From: Paracoccaceae bacterium
Lineage (GTDB): Bacteria > Pseudomonadota > Alphaproteobacteria > Rhodobacterales > Rhodobacteraceae
Assembly (NCBI GenBank): GCA_024742575.1
Contig: JANSYF010000010.1
Location: 1-64,000 of the forward strand
Direction: 5' to 3'
DNA: 64,000 nt
Shown here: in pieces, positions 19,656 through 28,424 of the stretch
Layout: each line of letters opens with the position of its first letter
Numbering within the stretch: the stretch's first letter is position 1
Made by a program: the position numbers and the translations under genes
The notes under the pieces: generated by a model
Told to the model about the DNA's origin: nothing
Seen by the model: only the letters and a program-made list of their open reading frames with translations
Database searches by the model: none

Positions 19656-21854
19656 TTACTGAGCCAGCGTCTCAAGAATACGACTGTCGAGCGAAAAGAT
19701 CCGTGCCGCCATGTTCCGGTCATCGCCCAACAAGGCTTCTGAATAACTCGTCGCAGATTCGCTTGTCGGACGCATCTCGTTGAACAGCGGTGCGCTGGAA
19801 TGGATCACAAGTACTTTGCTCTTGCCCAGCGTGGAGTCGTCCACCCGAAAAGCAAGCCCGCCATTCTGCTGGGATTCCTGAATAGAATAGGCCACGCGGA
19901 TCGAGACCGGACCGCTTTCTCCCTCACGTAGCGCTTCAACGGAATTGTCCGGGCGGTTGAGGTTCGGCAACAGGTGAAACACATTGCCCGACACGTCCAG
20001 AACCGACACGGTCAAATATCCGTCCGCTACACCGGCTGGAATTTCGATGTCGATCACTGGGTTTTCGCCGACCAAAAATTTACCAGTCGGGTTTGGATTG
20101 TTGTCCTGATCGCCTTGGTAAAACGCCACATCGTTCGGGCTGGACGGTGCTTTGGGTAACACGCTTTCGATCAGGCAAAGTGTCGTGTTCAGCATATCGA
20201 CATCGATGTCGAGAGGCCTTGATCCTATAATGGCTGAAAGCGCATTCGCCAGCGCAGCGCGGCTTTCTTCGCTGGACATCACACCACCGACCACAACCGG
20301 GCTTTGAGGGCCATATCCGGCAATTGGACGATCAACGAGGAACAGAGGGCCGCAATCCGCATAAGTGTTGAGGATCGGATCAAGTTTTTCCGGCGCCAAG
20401 ATAATTGCTTCCAGCGTCAGTTCGGGCTCCCCATTCAACGCGCCTAGGGCCCCTGCATCAAAGGCCGCCAGTACGCTGTCATAGATCGGTTTGCTTGAGG
20501 TGGAACCCTCGATTTCCGCCACATTGCCAGACAGGGACACACGCCACGCGTCCATCTCGTCAATTGCATCGACCACTGTCAAAACATCCTGCCCCCAGCT
20601 TTCGGCAATCGCGCCACTGGCAAGAGTCAGATCAAAGGTTCCATTCTGCTGCTGCATCTGTTCGCGCAAGGCTGATGCGACCTCTTCTCCGGGAACAAAT
20701 CCCACAGCACGCGGAGGCGTTTCTTTGGCTTTGGCAATCGATAAACGGTAGGGATCAGCCACGGGCAGGGTCGGTTCAGACGAAAACAGGCCCATCGCAA
20801 ACGCGCCAGCCAATCCCGCAACCAGGACACCACCAATGGCTAGCGGCAAAATCATGCCGCCTGTCTTGGCGTCCTGTTTCGACGGTTTTGCTGGTTTCTT
20901 TGGCTTAGTGTCCTGTGCCGGAGAAGGAGCAGCCGTGACCGGCTTGGGTTGTTCAACGGCCTTCGCTGCCGTCGCCAGCGGCGCAATAACTGTGGCGTCC
21001 GACAGGGGTTCGTTGTCCGCTGCGTCAAAAGGATTACCCGCAATCGCATCCAAAACTGCAGCCGCGCTTTGGAAACGGTCATCCGGATTGGGTTGCGTCA
21101 TCTTGTCGAGGATCGACTTCAACGGTTCCGGCACGCCGTTGGTATCAAGCGGCTCTGCTTTTTTCTGCACAACCTCCATCGGGTTACGCCCGATATCGGG
21201 CGACTTTCCCCGGAAGTTTGCCAAAAGAGATGCGCCAAGCGAATAAATGTCGGTTCGCGCATCGGTCTTGCCCGCCAATTGTTCTGGCGCGGCGTAAGCG
21301 TACTTACCAGCGAATTCATTGCCGACAATGGTCTCTGCGCCGGGGTTTGTGTCTTTGGCGATCCCGAAATCAATGATGACAGCTTGTGCAGGATCTCCGT
21401 CGCGCAGGATAATATTGTCTGGCGACAAATCTCTGTGGAAGATGTTGCGTTCGTGCGCAACCTGAAGCCCTTCGGACACCCGCTTGCAAATCACCAGCAG
21501 ATCATCAGCAGACATCGGCCCCTGCTTGAGCTTTTTGTCCATGCCTGGACCGTCAACATAGTCGATCAGCAGATAAACATGGCCATCGGCGGTCCGGTGG
21601 TTTTCAGAATATCGCACGATCGCGTCGTGCCTTATCTCGCGCATCGCTTCTTCGCGCGTGAGCAAAAGAAGATAATCCTCGTTGGTCGAGAATTCGGACT
21701 TCAACACTTTCAAAGCGACAAGGCGGCCTGAAATTTCAGATCGCGCTCGGTAAACGTCAGATGTACCGCCGCGCCCCAAAATGGCTTCGACGCGGTAGGT
21801 GTTATTCACCAGATCGCCAGGCTTAAAAAGGTCTCCTGGACGGCTGTCTGTCAT
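19656..21854 (-). CDS. ppkA: T6SS transmembrane Ser/Thr kinase PpkA
   Basis: A 732-residue Hanks-type kinase. The cytoplasmic kinase domain (about residues 14-275) has a Gly-rich loop (LGRGGTSDVY), catalytic Lys (VALKVLK), HRDLSPDNI and DFGIAKD. A Pro/Ala/Lys linker leads to one transmembrane helix (about 335-357, ILPLAIGGVLVAGLAGAFAMG). The large periplasmic part ends with a domain resembling DUF4384 (GYLTVSVLDVSGNVFHLLP and LAFRVDD), which could sense envelope signals. It opposes pppA and should phosphorylate the FHA protein TagH. It follows an OmpA-like gene on the same strand after 33 bp, probably as one transcript. Confidence 0.92.
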   Translation of the reverse strand: MTDSRPGDLFKPGDLVNNTYRVEAILGRGGTSDVYRARSEISGRLVALKVLKSEFSTNEDYLLLLTREEAMREIRHDAIVRYSENHRTADGHVYLLIDYVDGPGMDKKLKQGPMSADDLLVICKRVSEGLQVAHERNIFHRDLSPDNIILRDGDPAQAVIIDFGIAKDTNPGAETIVGNEFAGKYAYAAPEQLAGKTDARTDIYSLGASLLANFRGKSPDIGRNPMEVVQKKAEPLDTNGVPEPLKSILDKMTQPNPDDRFQSAAAVLDAIAGNPFDAADNEPLSDATVIAPLATAAKAVEQPKPVTAAPSPAQDTKPKKPAKPSKQDAKTGGMILPLAIGGVLVAGLAGAFAMGLFSSEPTLPVADPYRLSIAKAKETPPRAVGFVPGEEVASALREQMQQQNGTFDLTLASGAIAESWGQDVLTVVDAIDEMDAWRVSLSGNVAEIEGSTSSKPIYDSVLAAFDAGALGALNGEPELTLEAIILAPEKLDPILNTYADCGPLFLVDRPIAGYGPQSPVVVGGVMSSEESRAALANALSAIIGSRPLDIDVDMLNTTLCLIESVLPKAPSSPNDVAFYQGDQDNNPNPTGKFLVGENPVIDIEIPAGVADGYLTVSVLDVSGNVFHLLPNLNRPDNSVEALREGESGPVSIRVAYSIQESQQNGGLAFRVDDSTLGKSKVLVIHSSAPLFNEMRPTSESATSYSEALLGDDRNMAARIFSLDSRILETLAQ

Positions 21855-21887
21855 AATGTCTCCGGTTTCAGAAGGTGACCGAAGTCA

Positions 21888-22484
21888 TTAACCAAGTGCT
21901 TGGAACTCGACCCGTCGGTTTTCGTCACTGCGTGGATCGGCAGAGTTAAACGGTGCGCTTTCGCCCATCCCAATCGCTTCAAGCCGGGTTTCCGGAATGC
22001 CGCATTCGCTGACCAGATGCCGTTTGACCTCTTTGGCGCGCAGCAAAGACAGGTTTTCGTTATACGAGGCCGAACCGGAACTGTCGGTGTGGCCGACAAT
22101 CTGGAACAGTTGCACATCAACGGCTTTCATCACTTCGCACAAAGTGGCCAGCTGCGGCTTCTGATCATCACGGAGCGTGGCGCTGTCGAAGTCAAACTTG
22201 ATCTTGATGTTGACCTGATCGGCCTTGTCGACCTCAGTATACGTGGTTTCGGCTGTGGTGACAGTTGTCGTCGGTTGCACTTCTGTGGTGGCGCTGGCAG
22301 CCGGAGCTGTGCTGTCGGACGGGACCAATACGAGTCCACGCGTCTTTTGTTTTTCAAATGCTTGCATGATCTCTTCGGCGGTCATTCCACCGCTCTCGGC
22401 AGATTGTGAAGCAGCATGATCGGCAAAACCAACCGAAAGCGTGATCGCAAGTGTAAGTGCTGAAACAGTTCGAATGTACGACAT
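21888..22484 (-). CDS. Exported OmpA-family peptidoglycan-binding protein
   Basis: A 198-residue protein with a Sec signal peptide (residues 1-27, ending DHAASQ), a Thr/Ala-rich linker (about 65-90) and a C-terminal OmpA-like domain: FDFDSATLRDDQ, IVGHTDSSGSASYNENLSLLRA and RSDENRRVEF. It has no lipobox and no beta barrel, so it is probably a soluble periplasmic peptidoglycan binder. It is upstream of ppkA on the same strand, hinting at a role in T6SS envelope anchoring or in signal input to PpkA. The TssL here already carries its own OmpA domain, so its exact job is unclear. Confidence 0.85.
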   Translation of the reverse strand: MSYIRTVSALTLAITLSVGFADHAASQSAESGGMTAEEIMQAFEKQKTRGLVLVPSDSTAPAASATTEVQPTTTVTTAETTYTEVDKADQVNIKIKFDFDSATLRDDQKPQLATLCEVMKAVDVQLFQIVGHTDSSGSASYNENLSLLRAKEVKRHLVSECGIPETRLEAIGMGESAPFNSADPRSDENRRVEFQALG

Positions 22485-22730
22485 AGTAATACATGTCCTC
22501 GAATGAAAAAGGATTGATACCCAAAGTTTAGCTTAGCTGTCCCCCCCCGGCAATGGGTTTGACATGCGGTGCGAACAATCATTGCGTTACACTGTTAAGT
22601 GGGTGCTTTAACCCAAAGCTTGACTGCTTAACCGTCGCGCGGATCACTCTCCCGAGTGATGTTTGGCTTGGATTGACGCATAGAATCCGGTTTAATTAGC
22701 AAAATGTTTTTTCGTTAGGAATTTTGTTTT
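22485..22730. promoter_or_regulatory. Divergent control region of the ompA-like/ppkA unit and the M15 peptidase
   Basis: This 246-bp gap separates two divergent units and must hold both promoters. I see TTGACA at 22559-22564 and TTGACG at 22673-22678 as possible -35 elements, without convincing -10 partners. A perfect 7-bp inverted repeat (ATCACTC, 4-nt loop, GAGTGAT) spans 22643-22660 and could be an operator or a short hairpin. A run of eight C residues lies near 22541-22548. Confidence 0.45.
22643..22660. repeat. Perfect inverted repeat upstream of the M15 peptidase gene
   Basis: ATCACTC and GAGTGAT are separated by TCCC. The symmetry is exact over 14 bases, and the element is 70 bp before the peptidase start. 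No T-run follows, so an operator is as likely as a terminator. Confidence 0.5.
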
Positions 22731-23603
22731 ATGCGCCTCCTTCCGGCGATTCTTCTAAGTGTTGCCATTATCCTTGCACCAATAATCTGGATTTTCGTGC
22801 CCAAGCTTTTGTCGGATGGCGACCAAGGGTTTGCCGGAACAGCGATCGATTCAGGTGCCCGTATTGAAATTGAAATGCTGAGCCAGCAAGTCGAGGACCT
22901 GCAAATCCGGCTTGACGAGATGACACAGGAGATGGCCAAGGTCGCAGCGGCAGCTTCGCGTGTTCCGATAGCGCCCATGCCCAGTCAAACACTTGCCCCG
23001 CAGACCGGTGGGACTGGGGCTGAAGTGTTCCAGCAGAATGGTGAGAACGATATCATTGATGCCTATGCGCAAGTGGTGCTTATCGCCAATCGCCGTGAAG
23101 TAAATGACGGTCTTACAATCGCCGGGCCTTCCTATTTGACCCGCGTATTTGGACCACCGCGTCAGGTCATGTCGGACAATTGTGAAGAGATGACAAACCC
23201 AAGACTGGCCAGCAAGCTGGTACTTGAAGACGTAGGGCCGATCCGCGTGCGCATGCTCAAACCAGCTGCGGACTCTATACGCCGCGTGTTCGAAGAGGTG
23301 CGCGTCACAGACCCGGACCTTTATGCGCGGATCAACACCGCCGGGTCGCTTTGCGTCCGCCAGATCCGGGGGACACGGGGGCGCGCTTCGACCCATGCGT
23401 TCGGGCTGGCGGTTGATCTCAATATCGACGGTGTTTTGGACACGCTGGGCGATGGCAGAACCCAGCTGGGCCTCACCATCCTTGCCGACTTCTTCAAGGA
23501 AGAAGGTTGGGTCTGGGGCGCGTCTTGGGGCCGTGAAGACAGCATGCATTTTGAAGTAAGTCGCCAGAAGCTGGATGAATGGATCAATGCAGGCGCGCTT
23601 TAA
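22731..23603 (+). CDS. Membrane-anchored M15 (VanY-type) peptidase, TagX-like
   Basis: A 290-residue protein with an N-terminal hydrophobic anchor (residues about 3-26), a short coiled region (ISMLSQQVEDLQIRLDEM-like, about 44-65) and a C-terminal zinc peptidase domain. The M15 metal ligands are present: STHAFGLAVDLNID (His and Asp) and DSMHFEV (His), with the WVWGASWG block between. It should cut peptidoglycan peptides in the periplasm. In Acinetobacter, the T6SS-encoded TagX is an anchored M15-type L,D-endopeptidase needed for apparatus assembly in a system without TssJ. The architecture and neighbourhood here match, so the same role is inferred. A housekeeping D,D-carboxypeptidase is the alternative. 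Confidence 0.8.
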   Translation: MRLLPAILLSVAIILAPIIWIFVPKLLSDGDQGFAGTAIDSGARIEIEMLSQQVEDLQIRLDEMTQEMAKVAAAASRVPIAPMPSQTLAPQTGGTGAEVFQQNGENDIIDAYAQVVLIANRREVNDGLTIAGPSYLTRVFGPPRQVMSDNCEEMTNPRLASKLVLEDVGPIRVRMLKPAADSIRRVFEEVRVTDPDLYARINTAGSLCVRQIRGTRGRASTHAFGLAVDLNIDGVLDTLGDGRTQLGLTILADFFKEEGWVWGASWGREDSMHFEVSRQKLDEWINAGAL

Positions 23604-23739
23604 CTGACGTGCCATCTGGCATGTTTGACCATGTGTCCCGCGCCAAGCATGCAACGTAAATTTTCTACCGTGTTTGGCGTTCCCTTCCTTGTCAGAGCGG
23701 TGCAAGCTGCCAGCACTGATGTCCTAGGGAGGGGTATCG

Positions 23740-24471
23740 ATGAGCGATACGAAAACCGCGCTGGTGATCTCTGCACATGCTGCTGATTTCGTCTGGCGCT
23801 GCGGCGGTGCTATCGCGCTGCACCAGAAATTGGGCTACGAGGTAACGGTGGCCTGCCTGTCCTACGGGGAACGCGGCGAAAGCGCGAAGCTCTGGAAAGA
23901 AGGCAAGACGCTGAACGAGGTCAAGTCCATCCGCCGCAACGAGGCCGAGAACGCCGCCAAAGCTTTGAATGTCCACGATATTCAGTTCTTCGATCTAGGG
24001 GACTATCCGCTGGTGGTCGATCACGACAACAAGATGAAGCTGGTCGATCTTGTCCGTGCCGTTGAGCCGAAGTTCATGCTAAGTCATTCGAAATACGACC
24101 CTTACAATACCGATCACATGTATACGAGCAGCCTATCTCTCGAGGTGCGGATGATCGCACAAGCATGGGGGCACAACCCGGGCGAAAAGGTTCTGGGCGC
24201 GCCACAGCTTTACCTGTTTGAGCCGCACCAGACCGAACAGATGGGCTGGAAGCCGGACACCTTCCTCGACATCACCGAGGTCTGGGATCAGAAACGCGCG
24301 GCCATCGAATGTATGGAGGGCCAACACCACCTTTGGGATTTCTATACCAACGTGGCTGAAAACAGGGCCAATCACTTCCGCCGGAACTCGGGCGGACAGT
24401 CGGGCGGGCGCTCTTCGAAATATGCCGAAGGGTTCCAATCCGTGTTCCCGCGCACGGTGGATGAATTGTGA
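23740..24471 (+). CDS. galB: 4-oxalomesaconate hydratase (GalB-like, PIG-L/LmbE fold)
   Basis: A 243-residue PIG-L deacetylase-fold protein. The usual metal motif AHPDD is altered to SAHAADF, with SYGERGES and the later Asp/His block ([11 protein letters not shown]). GalB of Pseudomonas putida has this fold and hydrates 4-oxalomesaconate to 4-carboxy-4-hydroxy-2-oxoadipate. The two following genes are a GalC-like aldolase and a GalD-like tautomerase, which fixes the pathway assignment better than sequence alone. A strong ribosome binding site (AGGGAGGGG) precedes the ATG, and the stop overlaps the next start (TGATG). Generic PIG-L N-deacetylase is the alternative. Confidence 0.8.
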   Translation: MSDTKTALVISAHAADFVWRCGGAIALHQKLGYEVTVACLSYGERGESAKLWKEGKTLNEVKSIRRNEAENAAKALNVHDIQFFDLGDYPLVVDHDNKMKLVDLVRAVEPKFMLSHSKYDPYNTDHMYTSSLSLEVRMIAQAWGHNPGEKVLGAPQLYLFEPHQTEQMGWKPDTFLDITEVWDQKRAAIECMEGQHHLWDFYTNVAENRANHFRRNSGGQSGGRSSKYAEGFQSVFPRTVDEL

Positions 24472-25142
24472 TGGGCGTTGTTGTTCAGAACATCGACCGG
24501 GCCGCTCCAGATGTGATCGACGGTTTGGCGGCTTGCGGTGTCGCGACAGTCCACGAGGCGCAGGGGCGCATAGGCCTATTGGCGTCGTACATGCGCCCGA
24601 TTTATCGCGGTGCGTCTATTGCCGGCTCGGCGGTGACAATCCTCGCCCCACCCGCTGACAACTGGATGCTGCATGTCGCAATCGAACAGATCAAACCCGG
24701 CGATGTGATGGTTCTGGCGACCACATCGCCCTCGGATGCGGGCTATTTCGGGGATCTTCTGGCGACCTCGGCACAAGCGCGGGGCTGCCGCGGGTTGATC
24801 ATCGACGCAGGTGTGCGCGATGTAGTTGACCTTGAAAAAATGGGCTTTCCTGTCTGGTCCAAGGCGATTTGCGCACAAGGAACGATCAAGGAAACACTTG
24901 GGTCGGTGAACATCCCAGTGGTGTGTGCAGGCGCTTCGGTTGAGGCAGGCGATGTGATCGTCGCCGATGATGATGGCGTGTGCGTGGTCAAGCGGGCAGG
25001 CGCGGCAGAGGTCCTTGAGAAGGCAAAGGCGCGCGTCGCAAATGAAGAGGCAAAACGCAAGCGGCTGGCCTCGGGCGAGTTGGGTCTCGATATGTACCAG
25101 ATGCGCGAACGGCTAGCCGAAAAGGGCCTGCGCTATGTCTGA
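24471..25142 (+). CDS. galC: 4-carboxy-4-hydroxy-2-oxoadipate aldolase (GalC/RraA-like)
   Basis: A 223-residue RraA-fold class II aldolase. The family blocks are [14 protein letters not shown], a phosphate/acid-binding region [13 protein letters not shown], and the active-site stretch [20 protein letters not shown] with Arg and Asp ligands. It should cleave 4-carboxy-4-hydroxy-2-oxoadipate to pyruvate and oxaloacetate. ATG 24471 overlaps the galB stop by one base, and its 3' end overlaps galD by 8 bases, so the three are translationally coupled. The length fits LigK/GalC proteins. Confidence 0.87.
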   Translation: MGVVVQNIDRAAPDVIDGLAACGVATVHEAQGRIGLLASYMRPIYRGASIAGSAVTILAPPADNWMLHVAIEQIKPGDVMVLATTSPSDAGYFGDLLATSAQARGCRGLIIDAGVRDVVDLEKMGFPVWSKAICAQGTIKETLGSVNIPVVCAGASVEAGDVIVADDDGVCVVKRAGAAEVLEKAKARVANEEAKRKRLASGELGLDMYQMRERLAEKGLRYV

Positions 25143-26181
25143 CGGCGTCCGCTGCATGTGGATGCGCGGCGGCACGTCCAAGGGCGGCTATTTTCTTGCC
25201 GAAGAGTTGCCCGCAGACCGCGACACCTTTTTGATGCGTGTTATGGGCACCCCCGATAGCCGCCAGATTGACGGGATGGGTGGGGCGGACCCGCTGACTT
25301 CAAAGGTGGCGGTTGTGAAACGTTCTGAACGGCCCGGCGTCGATGTGGACTACCTGTTCCTGCAAGTCGCCGTCGATCAGTCGTTGGTATCGGACGGCCA
25401 GAACTGTGGCAATATCCTTGCCGGGGTCGCCCCTTTTGCCATCGAAAGGGGGCTGGTGACGGTAACGGGCGATCAAACCAGCGTTGCGATCTACATGGAA
25501 AATACCGGCCAGACGGCGATTGCAATGGTGCAGACACCGGGCGGTGTTCCAACCTACGAGGGAGACGCGTCAATCGACGGTGTGCCGGGAACTGCGTCTG
25601 CGGTCCCGCTGGAATTCGTTGGTACGGCTGGATCCACCTGTGGTGCGCTTTTGCCAACGGGTAACACCAGAGACAGCGTCGAGGGCGTCGAAGTGACCAT
25701 GATCGACAACGGGATGCCGGTCGTCCTGCTCCGCGCTGCCGACCTCGGAATTGCCGGCACCGAAACCCGCGCCGAACTGGAAGCAAACGAAGACCTCAAG
25801 GCACAGCTCGAAGTCATCCGCCTTGCCTGTGGGCCGTTGATGAACCTTGGCGAAGTTTCGCAGAAAACAGTTCCCAAGATGACGTTGGTAAGTGCGCCTC
25901 GGCAGGGCGGTGTGATCGCCACCCGCACCTTTATCCCGCATCGCTGTCATGCCTCTATCGGTGTTTTGGGCGCGGTCAGCGTGGGCACCGCATGTCTCTT
26001 GCCGGGCTCGGTGACACATGGTCTGTCCCAAGTGCCCGATGGTTCGGAAAAGTGCATGCCCATCGAACACCCAAGCGGCGAGACCAGCATCATCGCGCAA
26101 GTTTCGGACACAGGCGAGGTGACGTCTGCCGCCGTACTGCGAACGGCACGCAAGCTGATGGACGGTGTGGTCTTCGCGTGA
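25135..26181 (+). CDS. galD: 4-oxalomesaconate tautomerase (GalD/PrpF-like)
   Basis: A 348-residue PrpF-family isomerase. N-terminal [32 protein letters not shown] and [16 protein letters not shown] (with one catalytic Cys) are typical, as is [19 protein letters not shown] with the second Cys. It interconverts oxalomesaconate tautomers so GalB can act. It completes a lower gallate/protocatechuate 4,5-cleavage pathway; no ring-cleaving dioxygenase, LigC or LigI homologue is in the window, so the upper steps must be elsewhere. Related PrpF proteins act on aconitate, but the gene order favours GalD. Confidence 0.85.
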   Translation: MSDGVRCMWMRGGTSKGGYFLAEELPADRDTFLMRVMGTPDSRQIDGMGGADPLTSKVAVVKRSERPGVDVDYLFLQVAVDQSLVSDGQNCGNILAGVAPFAIERGLVTVTGDQTSVAIYMENTGQTAIAMVQTPGGVPTYEGDASIDGVPGTASAVPLEFVGTAGSTCGALLPTGNTRDSVEGVEVTMIDNGMPVVLLRAADLGIAGTETRAELEANEDLKAQLEVIRLACGPLMNLGEVSQKTVPKMTLVSAPRQGGVIATRTFIPHRCHASIGVLGAVSVGTACLLPGSVTHGLSQVPDGSEKCMPIEHPSGETSIIAQVSDTGEVTSAAVLRTARKLMDGVVFA

Positions 26182-26838
26182 TCTCTGGCGCTTAACGCGT
26201 CGGTAAGGTGCCATCAAGAAAAGCTGGTAAGCACCCGTTCGACCACGGTGTGAAGTCGCAACTGGCAGGTATCAAAAAATTTAAACAGCAGCGACAGCTA
26301 TGCGCCTTGCCCGTTGCCCGAAACGTCGACAATGCCTAGGATTTCGATCTGTTGCCGATCCCTGACGAACATGCGCAACACCTTGATGTCGGGATCGCAT
26401 GGATTGGCTGTGGGCGGTTGTCCTTCTGGCTCGGTTGATACGGCGAAGCTCACTTCCGGTACAGACGACAGGTCGAACGGCACCAGCCCGGTTGACCGAA
26501 AGACGGCAATAAGCCTGCTATCCGTCTTCCATACTTCAATCCATCGCCACTTCACGCGCGTCGCGCTCAACGATATAGGGGTCACCCCTGCTCAACTGCA
26601 CGCCGCTTTGGGCGTATTCCCGCATCGCGCGAGGGGCGCCGATAGCTACGATGCCTTCAGGTAGTTCGTTTTTGATCAGTCCGACTTCGGTGGCCTGCTG
26701 CACTGCAAGTTGGATTCGGCGTGTTCCACGCGTTCTCGACCGGATAGGCGGGATGGGCCAACTTGGCTGCCGCACCGACCAAAAGTCTCTGAAGGTTGTA
26801 GTCAATGTAAAGGCGGCAACCTCTTTGGTGGGCTTGAT
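26182..26838. other. 657-bp stretch without a convincing gene
   Basis: The stretch lies between the converging ends of galD and the deaminase gene. On the minus strand two overlapping open frames (26805-26536 and 26585-26298) have ordinary-looking composition, for example GLIKNELPEGIVAIGAPRAM in the first and VRDRQQIEILGIVDVSG in the second. They could be one gene split by a frameshift near 26540-26585, but I recognise neither part. The plus-strand frame at 26314-26664 looks like a shadow. I cannot support a functional gene here. Confidence 0.4.
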
Positions 26839-28131
26839 TTATGTGTCTTTTGGCGGGGCATACTCTGCGGGGTTCACGCTGTCGGGTCGCCCCTCAAGCG
26901 AAAGCTGCGCAATGCGCGGTGCGGTGCGCGACAGAACCTTGCCGCCCCGGATGACCGCAAGCCGTGTCGCCTTCAGACGCACCGCTTCGATTGGGTCGCG
27001 GGCTTGCAGCAGGACCATATTCGCGGAGCCTCCTTCGCGGAGCGTCGGATCGGGAAGGCCCATCGCCGCGGCACCGCCCAAAGTGACCGAATGAAACGCC
27101 CAACTCATCGCCTCGCGCGACGTCATGGGCACTGCATGTACCCCCATATGTGCCACTTCGAGCATGTCTGCAGACCCTAGCGGATACCACGGGTCCATTG
27201 CGCAATCCTGCCCGAAGGCGACGTTGACTCCTGCCGCACGCAATTCCTGCACGCGTGTCAGGCCCCTACGGCGCGGATAGGTGTCGGATCTGCCCTGCAG
27301 CGTGATGTTGATCAGCGGGTTGGGCACGACATGCATGCCCGATTCCGCGATCAAAGGGATCAGTTTGGAGGCATAGTAATTGTCATAGGAATGCATCGCG
27401 GTCACGTGGCTGGCGACAACACGGCCGCCCAGCCCAAGCCGCGTTGTCTCGGCGGCCAGCGTTTCCACATGGCGTGACAATGGGTCGTCGCTTTCGTCGC
27501 AATGCAGATCAACGGGCAATCCGCGATCGGCGGCAATTTCGCACAGCCATTTCACCGACCGTGCGCCATCTTCCATCGTGCGCTCGAAATGCGGAATGCC
27601 GCCCACCACGTCAACGCCCATATCCAGAGCGCGCAGCAGATTCTCTGAGGCTCCTTTGGCGCGGAACAATCCGTCCTGCGGAAATGCCACCAGTTGCAGG
27701 TCAATATAAGGTGCTACCTTCTTGCGCACCTCAAGCAACGCTTCGACCCCGGTCAGGGGAGCTGTGCTTACATCGACATGGCTGCGGATTGACAACAGCC
27801 CCTGCGCCACCGCCAGGTCGCAATATCGCAGCGCCCGCTCGACCACCGCATCGACGGTGAGGGTCGGTTTTAACTCACCCCATAGCGCGATCCCCTCAAG
27901 CAAGGTGCCCGACTGGTTCATCCGTGGCAGACCAAGACTCAACGTGGCATCCATATGGAAATGCGGATCGACAAACGGAGGTGAAACCAGCTGGCCGCTT
28001 GCGGCGATAACCTCGACCGCTTCACCTTGCACGTTCTGACCAATCGCGGCGATGCTGCCGCCCTTGATCGCAATATTTACCGGGCCACGCCCGTCAGGCA
28101 AAACTGCCTCTTTGATCAGCAGATCAAACAT
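26839..28131 (-). CDS. codA: CodA-like amidohydrolase (cytosine deaminase family)
   Basis: A 430-residue metal-dependent amidohydrolase very close in pattern to E. coli CodA. The metal motif is HFHMD (His57, His59), then NQSGTLLEGI, SIRSHVDVS, PYIDLQLVAFPQDG, VDLHCDESDD, SHVTAMHSY, and FGQDCAMDPWYPLGSADML near residues 303-320. CodA has GHDDVFDPW at the last motif; here His is Gln and the second Asp is Cys, while the metal-binding Asp is kept. Substrate may therefore differ from cytosine. The ATG at 28131 is used because a GAGGAC site precedes it by 4 nt; the longer frame to 28158 lacks one. Confidence 0.8.
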   Translation of the reverse strand: MFDLLIKEAVLPDGRGPVNIAIKGGSIAAIGQNVQGEAVEVIAASGQLVSPPFVDPHFHMDATLSLGLPRMNQSGTLLEGIALWGELKPTLTVDAVVERALRYCDLAVAQGLLSIRSHVDVSTAPLTGVEALLEVRKKVAPYIDLQLVAFPQDGLFRAKGASENLLRALDMGVDVVGGIPHFERTMEDGARSVKWLCEIAADRGLPVDLHCDESDDPLSRHVETLAAETTRLGLGGRVVASHVTAMHSYDNYYASKLIPLIAESGMHVVPNPLINITLQGRSDTYPRRRGLTRVQELRAAGVNVAFGQDCAMDPWYPLGSADMLEVAHMGVHAVPMTSREAMSWAFHSVTLGGAAAMGLPDPTLREGGSANMVLLQARDPIEAVRLKATRLAVIRGGKVLSRTAPRIAQLSLEGRPDSVNPAEYAPPKDT

Positions 28132-28424
28132 AGTCCTCACCAATTTGTTCCCGCACACGATACGCGCGGTACGGTACTTTCCAAAGCGTTTATAAAAACT
28201 TGGCGGACGGAAAGCGGGATCACCAAGAATCCCGCAAAGCGCATTCGGTTAAAGCGCAAAGCGATTACTGCTTAGGCATCTAATGCCAAGTCGCGCGCCT
28301 TAGCTATGAAGCGACAGGAAAGGCCAAAACAATCTGAATGCAAGAAGGCCGGACCGATTGCTGGGATTTTGCTGCCGGTTGCTGCTTTCGGCGTGGGTCA
28401 AAGACAAGGTAAGATTCCGTGTGA
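28132..28424. other. Intergenic gap between deaminase gene and paaX
   Basis: A 293-bp gap containing the promoter region of the deaminase gene (minus strand) and the region after paaX. I found no small gene, clear terminator or recognisable operator in it. Confidence 0.4.

Noticed and set aside
20949-21731. Long plus-strand open frame of 260 codons
   Set aside because: It lies wholly opposite the ppkA kinase, whose motifs are clear; it has Arg/His-rich shadow composition and no family motif.
22731-23603. M15 peptidase as a secreted T6SS toxin
   Set aside because: The N-terminal membrane anchor and the lack of a neighbouring immunity gene argue for a resident periplasmic enzyme.
26314-26664. 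116-codon plus-strand frame in the gap before the deaminase
   Set aside because: Ser/Arg/His-rich, no ribosome binding site and no family features; it also opposes two minus-strand frames of more protein-like composition.
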